Assembly (NCBI GenBank): GCA_945836835.1
Contig: CAMAML010000018.1
Coordinates: 1-11,481, forward strand
Direction: 5' to 3'
DNA from: an uncultured cyanobacterium
GTDB taxonomy: Bacteria > Cyanobacteriota > Vampirovibrionia > Gastranaerophilales > Gastranaerophilaceae
DNA: 11,481 nucleotides
Positions 1-5,103 of this stretch are shown one piece after another (position 1 is the stretch's first letter; each line of letters begins with the position of its first letter). The notes under the pieces are model-generated. The model did no database searches. It was not told the origin of the DNA and worked only from the letters and a program-made list of their open reading frames with translations. The position numbers and the translations under genes were made by a program.

Positions 1-1346
1 TGGTTCAATCTGTTCAAACCTTCAGCAGCCTCTTCGGCATACATAAAGAACGGCATATTAACTTCCATATCGGAAAGTTTCGAGAAGAATTCGTTTTTCG
101 TCATAAATACACCAATAACAGGTTTTTCAGGGTGTTGAGCCTTGATTTCCATTAAAGCGTTAGCAACGTCAATATCTTTCAAGCCCAAGAACGGAAGATA
201 AATTGTGATAATCATATCGACGTTTTCGTCGGCAATAACCGTTTCAAGGGTTTGCTTGTAGTGTTCGATAGGTGCGGACGCAATCATATCGATAGGGTTC
301 TTAACCGACGCCGCAGACGGAAGGAAACTTCTCAATTTCTCTTTTGTCTCGTCGGAAATTTTTGCCATTTGCATACCAAATTCGCAAACCGCGTCTGTTG
401 CCATAATCCCCGGTCCGCCCGAGTTTGTGATGATAGCAACTCTGTCACCTTTCGGGATAGGGCAGTTTGCAAAAACTTTTGCGGTCGAGAAGAGGTTTTT
501 CAAAGAAAATTCTCTGATTACACCCGATTGTTGCAAAAGTGCCGCAGCCGCTTTGTCAGCCCCTGCCAACGAACCCGTGTGAGAAGAAGCAGCACTTGCA
601 CCCGCTGCGGAACGTCCCGATTTCAGAGCCAAGATAGGTTTTTTCTTCGTAACTCTTGACGCCAATTTGCGGAAGTTTGCAGGGTTTTGGATAGATTCCA
701 TATAAAGCAAAATTTGTTCAACATCAGGTTCGTTTTCCCAATATTCGATAGCTGTTTCAGCGTTAACGTCAGCTTGGTTACCGATAGAAATGAATTGAGC
801 AAACCCTAAGTTCAAGTCTTTCAAGATGTTCAGGATACCGCCGCCCAATGCACCGGATTGAGAAACGAAACCGATGTTTCCTCTCTCAGGAAGAGATTCC
901 GCAAAACATCCGTCCATTCTGACGTCAGGGTGAGTGTTTACAACGCCCAAGCAGTTAGGACCGACACATCTCATGCCGTATTCCTTAACCTTTGCCAATA
1001 ATTGAGCTTCGGCTTCAGCACCTTCCTTACCCGTTTCTTTGAACCCTGCCGTGATTATGCAAAGCCCTTTGATACCTTTTTCGTGGCACTGATCGATTGT
1101 CGATAGAACGAATTTTGCGTTAACGACGATAATCGCCAAGTCAACTTCGCCCGGAATTTCGTTAACAGAAGTGTATGCCTGTAAACCTTCAATAATACCG
1201 CCTTTAGGGTTTACGGGATAAATCTTACCGTTAAACTTGTACTCTTGAAGTCTCTTCATAATGTCTGAACCGATGGTGTGTTCTTTTGTGGACGCACCAA
1301 CTACCGCAATGGATTTCGGTTTCATGATTTTGTCTAAATTAGCCAT
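1..1346 (-). CDS. ADP-forming acyl/acetyl-CoA synthetase, N-terminal (alpha) part, partial at left edge
   Basis: My translation of the minus strand from the ATG at 1346 stays open to base 1 (448 codons), so the C-terminus lies outside the window. The protein starts MANLDKIMKPKSIAVVGAST, the CoA-binding Rossmann fold of NDP-forming acyl-CoA synthetases. Two succinyl-CoA-ligase-like domains follow, with GPNCLG and GNIGFVSQSGALGG near residues 129-168. His256, in SSHTGSLAGAD, matches the phospho-histidine of the alpha subunit. The family converts acyl-CoA + ADP + Pi to acid + CoA + ATP, an energy-conserving step of fermentation in the cytoplasm. The start is supported by AAAGGA about 8 bases upstream. 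The last visible residues (AEEAAEGLNRLN) lie near the end of the alpha region, so I cannot tell a separate alpha subunit from a fused alpha-beta enzyme of about 700 residues. Acetate specificity is not provable from sequence. It overlaps the preceding gene by 8 nt, indicating translational coupling. Confidence 0.93.
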   Translation of the reverse strand, partial: MANLDKIMKPKSIAVVGASTKEHTIGSDIMKRLQEYKFNGKIYPVNPKGGIIEGLQAYTSVNEIPGEVDLAIIVVNAKFVLSTIDQCHEKGIKGLCIITAGFKETGKEGAEAEAQLLAKVKEYGMRCVGPNCLGVVNTHPDVRMDGCFAESLPERGNIGFVSQSGALGGGILNILKDLNLGFAQFISIGNQADVNAETAIEYWENEPDVEQILLYMESIQNPANFRKLASRVTKKKPILALKSGRSAAGASAASSHTGSLAGADKAAAALLQQSGVIREFSLKNLFSTAKVFANCPIPKGDRVAIITNSGGPGIMATDAVCEFGMQMAKISDETKEKLRSFLPSAASVKNPIDMIASAPIEHYKQTLETVIADENVDMIITIYLPFLGLKDIDVANALMEIKAQHPEKPVIGVFMTKNEFFSKLSDMEVNMPFFMYAEEAAEGLNRLN

Positions 1347-1761
1347 TTTTTAGTCCTTTCCTTTTATCTAAAAATATTTCTTTTATGTTTTGAATGATTG
1401 ATTTTTTACTAATACTTTTTTTATAAAATTCAGAATTTTCATGTTCTAAAATTAAATTCTTAATTTTTGCCAGCCAAACTCCGGCATCAGTGCTGTCTGT
1501 AAATGTTTTTGCCGTTGGTACGGTAGCTGTTTTTACTTGAGTCCAAGCTAAAGTATATTTTGGCGTTTCACCATTACCGGAGGAAAGTATGTCAGGTCTT
1601 GTGCTACCCTCAATATTTAGTATCAATTTATCTTTTTTAGCAACAGTTTCCACAATATCAGGCATAATTTGTTTTAATACTTCAGATTGTTTAGAACTTA
1701 ATCTGCCTATATTAACCGAGCCATTAAATTGTTGATTAGTTTGTACTCTCTGAATTATCAT
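1339..1761 (-). CDS. Hypothetical protein, 140 residues, AT-rich, inside an operon
   Basis: I do not recognise this protein. It starts MIIQRVQTNQQFNGSVNIG and ends in a lysine-rich, probably helical tail (about residues 105-140). No signal peptide, membrane segment or metal motif is visible. It is held tightly in an operon: its ATG lies 1 nt after the stop codon of the radical SAM gene, and its stop overlaps the start of the CoA synthetase by 8 nt. No clear Shine-Dalgarno sequence precedes it, so translation probably depends on coupling with the upstream gene. Its DNA is visibly more AT-rich than both neighbours (long T and A runs at 1370-1480), which suggests a fast-evolving or acquired gene. 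Short proteins with an early FNG/FGG-type motif seem familiar to me from Gastranaerophilales, but that is only an impression. The tight spacing is the main evidence that the gene is real. Confidence 0.7.
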   Translation of the reverse strand: MIIQRVQTNQQFNGSVNIGRLSSKQSEVLKQIMPDIVETVAKKDKLILNIEGSTRPDILSSGNGETPKYTLAWTQVKTATVPTAKTFTDSTDAGVWLAKIKNLILEHENSEFYKKSISKKSIIQNIKEIFLDKRKGLKNG

Positions 1762-1762
1762 C

Positions 1763-2404
1763 TTAATACCCGTTCACAATCCATTCCCGTACCCGTAACT
1801 TTGAGCCTAAACTTTCTGCAATTTTTTCGCAAGCCTTAATGTCCAGACGCCGACCTTTGTATCCGTCAACAATGCTGGAAACTACAGAAATTTCTTCATC
1901 CGAGCATGCCTTGATAAATTTTTTCACTTCTTCGTAAGCGTTAGCGAATTTCGGCTGAGAAAGCTCGTCGTATTCTTCACTGTTTGCCCCGTTTAGGCTC
2001 ACCGAAAACTCGTCAACAAGCCCTTTTAACTCGGGAACGACATTTCTTTTGTGGACAAAATTTGCGTGTCCGTTGGTATTTACCCTGATTTTTACGTTCG
2101 GAAACATTGCCTTGATGTATGTAGAAAGCTCTTTTAAATAATCGAGCTTGAGCATCGGCTCTCCGTACCCGCAAAAAATCACCTCAAATACGGCGTTCTC
2201 GTCCCCAATCCCTTGAAAACTCAAACACGCGTCAAACTGCTTTTTCAGCTCCGCAATCGAATAATTTTCGTCATCAAGCCACAAGGTCTGTCCGCAAACA
2301 TCATCCTTGTCGTTTCTGAGACAAAAAATGCAATCGTTGGTGCATCTGTTTGTGAGGTTTATATATATCTTTCCGTCAAGTAAGTAAACTAAAGTGTTTG
2401 ACAT
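1763..2404 (-). CDS. Radical SAM protein, probably TatD-associated family
   Basis: This 213-residue protein carries a radical SAM CX3CX2C cluster motif at Cys21, Cys25 and Cys28 (NLTNRCTNDCIFC). A GYGEPML motif follows near residue 75, equivalent to the GGE motif that contacts the SAM amino group. Such enzymes bind a [4Fe-4S] cluster and cleave S-adenosylmethionine to a 5'-deoxyadenosyl radical. The short length and the INLTNRCTNDCIFCLRN opening resemble the small radical SAM family usually found beside or fused to TatD nucleases. No tatD gene is visible nearby, and the substrate is unknown. AAAGGG lies 5 bases before the ATG, and a good promoter lies about 20 bases further up, so this is the first gene of the operon with the 140-residue orphan and the CoA synthetase. 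I am sure of the superfamily and less sure of the subfamily. Confidence 0.88.
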   Translation of the reverse strand: MSNTLVYLLDGKIYINLTNRCTNDCIFCLRNDKDDVCGQTLWLDDENYSIAELKKQFDACLSFQGIGDENAVFEVIFCGYGEPMLKLDYLKELSTYIKAMFPNVKIRVNTNGHANFVHKRNVVPELKGLVDEFSVSLNGANSEEYDELSQPKFANAYEEVKKFIKACSDEEISVVSSIVDGYKGRRLDIKACEKIAESLGSKLRVREWIVNGY

Positions 2405-2425
2405 TATTGCCCTTTCATCAACAGA

Positions 2426-2454
2426 ATTATTGCATGCACAAAAAAAATTTACAA
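2426..2454 (-). promoter_or_regulatory. Sigma-70 promoter of the radical SAM operon
   Basis: On the minus strand there is a -35 box TTGTAA (2449-2454), a 17-bp spacer containing eight T in a row, and an extended -10 box TGC-AATAAT (hexamer 2426-2431). Transcription would begin near 2419, about 15 bases before the ATG at 2404. Confidence 0.6.
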
Positions 2455-2471
2455 GTGAAAATTTTTTGAAG

Positions 2472-2761
2472 AAGTGACTAAGTTCAATCGGGAAATTGGC
2501 GTTCGTGAGACGCCCAAATAAATGTAAAATTTACCCTCTACCTACGGGAGGCGGATTTTGCGTAGAGTGTAGTGAGCAGAGCGAACGCACTCGAAGTAGC
2601 GCGGAGCGAAGTGAACGGCAGTTTGTGGCAACAAACGGAGTGAACGACAGCGTAGCGTGAAGCAATAATCCAAGACAAGGGTTGTGGCAGTTGCCGAAGG
2701 ATGAGGCTTACTGCCACAGGTGAGGGGGCGGTCAGCTACTTTTTAAGAGACTAAGTCACTT
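2472..2761. repeat. Non-coding element with inverted ends, possibly MITE-like
   Basis: This gene-free stretch starts with AAGTGACTAAGT (2472-2483) and ends with ACTAAGTCACTT (2750-2761), an inverted pair matching at 11 of 12 bases. Inside are several hairpins: GGCGT/ACGCC (2498-2514), CTCTAC/GTAGAG (2536-2567), GTTTGT/ACAAAC (2621-2636) and a 9-bp stem at 2683-2718. Between 2570 and 2660 the motif GAGCGAA or GAGTGAA recurs (agagcgaacg, ggagcgaagtgaacgg, ggagtgaacg). No plausible reading frame crosses it. Similar ends flank a shorter hairpin at 7504-7572. I read it as a dispersed repeat or mobile non-autonomous element; a structured RNA is the alternative. No clear target-site duplication is visible. 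Confidence 0.5.
2683..2718. other. Stable stem-loop within the intergenic element
   Basis: TGTGGCAGT (2683-2691) pairs perfectly with ACTGCCACA (2710-2718). The stem can continue with GCC (2693-2695) against GGC (2705-2707), around a loop rich in GAAGGATGA. No T-run follows on either strand, so it is not a normal intrinsic terminator. Confidence 0.55.
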
Positions 2762-3035
2762 ACTTAAAAATCCTAAGTATAAAATTCAAGATTTTTGTGA
2801 CAATATCTTCCTCTTCTTCAGGGATATTGTAAACGGGCTTAGATGAGAAATTGAATGTATCTTCGCCCTTTGAGCCGAAAATGCTTGAGCTGAATTTTTC
2901 TTTTCTGTTTTCTTCTTCCTGATCACCGCCCTGCTGCATATAACCGAGGTTTCCCCCGCCTCCGTCATTGTTCATGTTGGCAGTTTCCCTGATGACAGGT
3001 TTAATGCTTGCGAGATTGAAATTGTAGTCGCTCAT
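2760..3035 (-). CDS. Small acidic hypothetical protein
   Basis: I do not recognise this 91-residue protein. It opens MSDYNFNLASIKPVIRE, then has a glycine-rich stretch (NNDGGGGNLGYMQQGG, about residues 22-37) and a charged E/K segment. An acidic run (IPEEEEDIV) precedes a short hydrophobic-basic C-terminus (VTKILNFILRIFK) that could be an amphipathic or membrane-touching helix. There is no signal peptide. AAAGGCG lies about 6 bases before the ATG, a fair ribosome binding site. The stop codon overlaps the inverted end of the element at 2472-2761, so the element may have defined the gene's present 3' end. It follows the prepilin gene on the same strand after 124 bases. An AT-rich TTTATATATATG run upstream could hold its own -10 box, but no matching -35 box is convincing. 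Confidence 0.55.
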   Translation of the reverse strand: MSDYNFNLASIKPVIRETANMNNDGGGGNLGYMQQGGDQEEENRKEKFSSSIFGSKGEDTFNFSSKPVYNIPEEEEDIVTKILNFILRIFK

Positions 3036-3159
3036 GATTGTCGCCTTTATGTTTCCGCCTTACATATATATAAAGTCAAATTTTCATGAAGAAATGTTAC
3101 GAAATTGATAGAATTGTTACAAAAATTTACAAGGGGCGACACGTGCTGTTCAGGGAATT

Positions 3160-3972
3160 TTACCAAGGCGAATAGTCAAATTTTTCACGTTCAAGTACCC
3201 GTGCGGTACAGAACAGACCATTATACGATGAATGAGAATTTTTATCACAAAATTCTCCATATGATGAAACACGCCCTCTTTCCCCGAATGGTCTGATGCT
3301 GTTTGTTGCAGTTCTTGTAGCAAAAGAAAAATAGTCTTTTCCTGCGGTATTAGGTTTTTTATCACCATTGATGTCAATGAAGAAATACCATGCACCGTTT
3401 CCCCCACTCCAAAAACCTAGTGACATCCCGTTTTCCAATCTGATTTTATAATATAAAGAATGCGTATTTGGTTGCCATACATAAGGCGTGCTACCATCCA
3501 AAGCATACTCAACTTGCGGGAAGCATCCGGCGGAGCGACCACAATCTTTTGAAATTTTTAAGTACGGTTCGTAGAGTTTCTTCACTTTCTCGGCACCGGC
3601 ATAAGAGTTTTGCGTGCCTACATCCAAATACTTTAAATCACCTTCTTTTGCAACAATCATACGTGTTGCTGTATTGAGCATGGCGTAGGCTTGTTTGAGC
3701 TGACTTATCAAAATTCTTTCTTCGACTTTTTGTATTAAAATCGGCATGGTCACCACCGCCACTACGCCTATTACGCCGAGAGTGATAAGTACTTCTGCAA
3801 GAGTAAAGCCTTTTTTTATGATGTGAGAATACATGTTTTTCGAGGTATGGAGAACCCTGTGTCCCTTCGTCTCCACACAAGAGTAGCCTTCGGCTACCCC
3901 TTCGTCTCCGTACAAGAGTGGACTCTGTCCACCTTCTGCTAATGTAAAAGCTGATTTTTCTTTCTTAGTCAT
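3160..3972 (-). CDS. Type IV prepilin-like / pseudopilin protein with inserted leader
   Basis: The 270-residue product has the prepilin peptidase motif and hydrophobic helix KKG-FTLAEVLITLGVIGVV, with cleavage expected between Gly55 and Phe56. The helix anchors the protein in the inner membrane before assembly into a pilus or type II-like fibre. The C-terminal part is a soluble domain with paired cysteines (CGRSAGCF and later FC...LFC). Prepilin leaders are usually about 6-12 residues, but this one is 55. A small repeat lies in frame between a first FTLAE (residues 9-13) and the true one. The first copy has Ala at -1 and no hydrophobic helix, so it is unlikely to be processed. The ATG at 3972 is well supported by AAGGAGGT four bases upstream. 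Met47 would give a classic 9-residue leader (MYSHIIKKG) but has no ribosome binding site. The gene is divergent from an XRE regulator. Confidence 0.9.
   Translation of the reverse strand: MTKKEKSAFTLAEGGQSPLLYGDEGVAEGYSCVETKGHRVLHTSKNMYSHIIKKGFTLAEVLITLGVIGVVAVVTMPILIQKVEERILISQLKQAYAMLNTATRMIVAKEGDLKYLDVGTQNSYAGAEKVKKLYEPYLKISKDCGRSAGCFPQVEYALDGSTPYVWQPNTHSLYYKIRLENGMSLGFWSGGNGAWYFFIDINGDKKPNTAGKDYFSFATRTATNSIRPFGERGRVSSYGEFCDKNSHSSYNGLFCTARVLEREKFDYSPW
3841..3936 (-). repeat. Palindromic element, copy 1, inside the prepilin leader
   Basis: Read on the minus strand, this insert holds GTGGAC-AGA-GTCCAC, then GTAGCC-GAA-GGCTAC, then CTTGTGT and GTGGAGA arms. Over 3841-3897 it is 53/57 identical to copy 2 at 10981-11037, and over 3906-3936 it is 30/31 identical. 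It has 8 extra bases (3898-3905) absent from copy 2, so the element's distal part is read in another frame. The unit CTCTTGT..GGAGACGAAGGG appears twice in this copy. FTLAE codons flank it at 3934-3948 and 3793-3807, 141 bases (47 codons) apart. Confidence 0.85.
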
Positions 3973-4000
3973 TTAGACCTCCTTTTTACTTATGTATAAC

Positions 4001-4031
4001 CGTCCGCCGTTCAAGAGTATCCTGTAGCTAC
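4001..4031 (-). repeat. Possible degenerate module of the palindromic element in the prepilin 5' UTR
   Basis: On the minus strand the sequence starts GTAGCTACAGGATACTCTTG and then aacGGcGGACG. It matches the element module GTAGCCGAAGGCTACTCTTG..GGAGACG at about 22 of 31 bases without gaps. It lies in the leader between the promoter at 4079-4107 and the prepilin start. The similarity could be chance. Confidence 0.3.
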
Positions 4032-4078
4032 TACTTCCATACGCTATTTTTTTCGGATAACGAACTTATCATATTAAC

Positions 4079-4107
4079 ATTATAACATACTAAGTTAGTT
4101 TTTGCAA
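4079..4107 (-). promoter_or_regulatory. Sigma-70 promoter of the first prepilin gene
   Basis: On the minus strand there is a -35 box TTGCAA (4102-4107), a 17-bp spacer, and an extended -10 box TGT-TATAAT (hexamer 4079-4084). The predicted start near 4072 leaves an untranslated leader of about 100 bases. ATGTTAWWAT motifs overlap the -10 (4079-4088, 4071-4080) and recur on the plus strand at 4127-4136 near the XRE gene; these are possible operators. Confidence 0.7.
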
Positions 4108-4174
4108 TATTTGAACGCTGGAATATATGTTAAATTTTATCTGTCACTGTTAGACTTACTGAAATGGAGGGAAA

Positions 4175-4489
4175 ATGAACAAAAAATTACTTGGAAAAAG
4201 ATTTAGAGAAATCAGAAAAAAATTAGGCTACACGCAGGAAAAATTTGCCGAAATCGCAGGGATAGAACCGCAATCAATCAGCAAAATCGAGTCGGGAAAG
4301 AACTTTCCGCTCTTGAGTAACCTGGAAAAAATCGCCAAAAAACTCGACATCAGCCTTGCCGATTTTTTCGTTTACGAGCATAAACAAACACCCGATGAGC
4401 TAAAACAAATCTTAAACTCTACCTTCGACACCCTCCCCGATGAGGACAAAGAAAAAGCCGTCAGGCTGATTTTAGCCCTGAAACTCTAA
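4175..4489 (+). CDS. XRE/Cro-C1 family transcriptional regulator, divergent from prepilin
   Basis: This 104-residue protein has an N-terminal helix-turn-helix of the Cro/C1 type (about residues 5-62). The second and recognition helices fall in YTQEKFAEIAGIEPQSISKIESGKNFP. The C-terminal 40 residues (FFVYEHKQTPDELKQIL..) look like a small helical dimerisation region. GGAGGG four bases before the ATG fixes the start. It stands head-to-head with the prepilin gene, sharing a 202-bp regulatory region, which suggests that it controls itself and the prepilin. It resembles the regulator at 10415-10735 through the HTH (LTQEKFCEKIGIEPSSLSNIENGKSFP) and the FF-YE-(x)-PDEL C-terminal pattern, and that one is also divergent from a prepilin. 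The family is clear; the target is inferred from context. Confidence 0.9.
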   Translation: MNKKLLGKRFREIRKKLGYTQEKFAEIAGIEPQSISKIESGKNFPLLSNLEKIAKKLDISLADFFVYEHKQTPDELKQILNSTFDTLPDEDKEKAVRLILALKL

Positions 4490-4504
4490 CCTTCACCACC
4501 AAAT

Positions 4505-4532
4505 AAAAAAATACGGGAGCCGTTACGCTCCC
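4505..4532 (-). terminator. Intrinsic terminator on the minus strand (ends the candidate small RNA)
   Basis: Reading leftward, the stem GGGAGC (4532-4527) pairs with GCTCCC (4520-4515) around GTAACG. After GTA comes a run of seven T (4511-4505). On the plus strand no T-run directly follows the hairpin, so it serves minus-strand transcription better than the XRE gene ending at 4489. Confidence 0.65.
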
Positions 4533-4571
4533 AATAAACGAAAGAATTTTTAATAAGATTTTACATTTCAC
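4505..4571 (-). ncRNA. Candidate small RNA, about 67 nt
   Basis: A fully consensus promoter at 4578-4606 reads leftward and meets an intrinsic terminator about 40 bases later, with nothing that looks like a gene between. The only ATG (GAAATGTAAAATC) is followed directly by a stop. The transcript would be an A/U-rich single-stranded 5' part of about 40 nt followed by the GGGAGC hairpin and U-run, the layout of a trans-acting small RNA. It could instead be antisense to the 3' UTR of the XRE mRNA from 4175-4489. I know no family it matches. Confidence 0.55.
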
Positions 4572-4577
4572 GTATAC

Positions 4578-4606
4578 ATTATACACCATTTTCACGGATA
4601 TGTCAA
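4578..4606 (-). promoter_or_regulatory. Perfect consensus sigma-70 promoter
   Basis: On the minus strand there is TTGACA (4601-4606), a 17-bp spacer, and TATAAT (4578-4583). Both hexamers match consensus at every position, making this one of the strongest-looking promoters in the window. It faces away from the 55-codon gene, towards the 3' end of the XRE gene. A TATACAC site (4580-4586, plus strand) overlaps the -10 box. Confidence 0.8.
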
Positions 4607-4622
4607 TTTTTGGTAGAATAAG

Positions 4623-4641
4623 TATACACTTAAAGTGTATA
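4623..4641. promoter_or_regulatory. 19-bp palindrome, probable operator
   Basis: TATACACTT (4623-4631), a central A, and AAGTGTATA (4633-4641) form a perfect inverted repeat. The half-site TATACAC recurs at 4580-4586, over the -10 box of the candidate small RNA promoter, and at 4795-4801, just ahead of the 55-codon gene. Size and symmetry fit a dimeric XRE-type regulator, but which protein binds is unknown. Confidence 0.6.
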
Positions 4642-4835
4642 TTATCCCCCTCGATTATACGCTATACCACCCGCCACTTCCGCACTATCCCCGTATTTTA
4701 AATGATTTTCCCGCCCGCCGATTTTTCACCGTATATTAACTTTTGTAACAAACTTTGGCAAAACTGAAATTTTTAAATCGGTATATACTTTATATATACA
4801 CAGAGAGCAAAACAGAAAAGAGAGAGGTCGAGAGT
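4642..4835. other. Gene-free stretch, C-rich and G-poor on the plus strand
   Basis: I see no reading frame or RNA fold here. From about 4645 to 4735 the plus strand is rich in C and T with very few G (for example ccaccCgccacttccgcac). Further right, TATATACTTTATATATACAC (4782-4801) probably contains the -10 region of the 55-codon gene; the best -35 is only TTTAAA (4772-4777), 17 bp from TATACA. Confidence 0.4.
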
Positions 4836-5003
4836 ATGGCAGTTGCGAATTTGAAAAAAATTGACGAAAAGCTGAACAATCTTTATAAAGATCAAGTTAC
4901 GACAAATATTTCAAAAGATGCATTTGTTGACCGCTCGGACATATTGCTTGCACAGATGAATTTTATTGCGGTAGCGAACAAGCAGGCACTGCATATTAAA
5001 TAG
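4836..5003 (+). CDS. Small hypothetical protein, 55 residues
   Basis: I do not recognise this protein. It opens MAVANLKKIDEKLNNLYKDQ and continues as a soluble, probably helical peptide (..DRSDILLAQMNFIAVANKQALHIK). No signal peptide, cysteine pair or membrane segment is seen. The frame is open further upstream to 4755 through a TTG, but that part is AT-rich promoter-like DNA. The ATG at 4836 is preferred because GAGAGG lies about 8-13 bases ahead of it. Support for a real gene comes from the context: a TATATA-rich promoter-like region upstream, and a strong terminator 48 bases after the stop. It may be under the same regulator as the candidate small RNA, since a TATACAC site lies at 4795-4801. 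An antitoxin-like or regulatory peptide is possible but unsupported. Confidence 0.6.
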   Translation: MAVANLKKIDEKLNNLYKDQVTTNISKDAFVDRSDILLAQMNFIAVANKQALHIK

Positions 5004-5050
5004 ATTTTTTTATATACTAACTCCAATAATTTTTCCCCTACAAATTTTCA

Positions 5051-5089
5051 CCTGATTTTAAAATTTTGTTTTAAATCAGGTTTTTTTTT
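5051..5089 (+). terminator. Strong intrinsic terminator after the 55-codon gene
   Basis: CCTGATTT (5051-5058) pairs with AAATCAGG (5073-5080), and AAAA/TTTT extends the stem past a single bulged base. A run of nine T (5081-5089) follows. It lies between the 55-codon gene and the XRE gene at 5104, separating their transcripts. Confidence 0.88.
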
Positions 5090-5103
5090 GCTAATTTATA
5101 GAT

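Noticed and set aside
252..659. Open frame of 135 codons on the plus strand
   Set aside because: It lies wholly antisense to the well-conserved CoA synthetase, is rich in Arg/Cys/Phe as typical of shadow frames, and has no ribosome binding site.
2490..2740. Housekeeping RNA (RNase P, tmRNA, SRP or 6S)
   Set aside because: I could not find the signature motifs of these RNAs on either strand.
3841..3936. CRISPR-like array from the repeated ACTCTTG units
   Set aside because: Units are few, unevenly spaced and each forms its own hairpin; there are no spacers of constant length and no cas genes.
3793..3948. Assembly error as the cause of the duplicated FTLAE
   Set aside because: The two prepilins show independent versions with different codons and lengths, both in frame, and a third element copy exists outside pilin genes.
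4515..4532. Terminator of the XRE gene at 4175-4489 on the plus strand
   Set aside because: On the plus strand the hairpin is followed by AATAAACG, not a T-run. The T-run is on the minus strand.
4755..4835. N-terminal extension of the 55-residue protein from a TTG at 4755
   Set aside because: This part looks like promoter DNA (TATATA runs), and a better start with GAGAGG lies at 4836.
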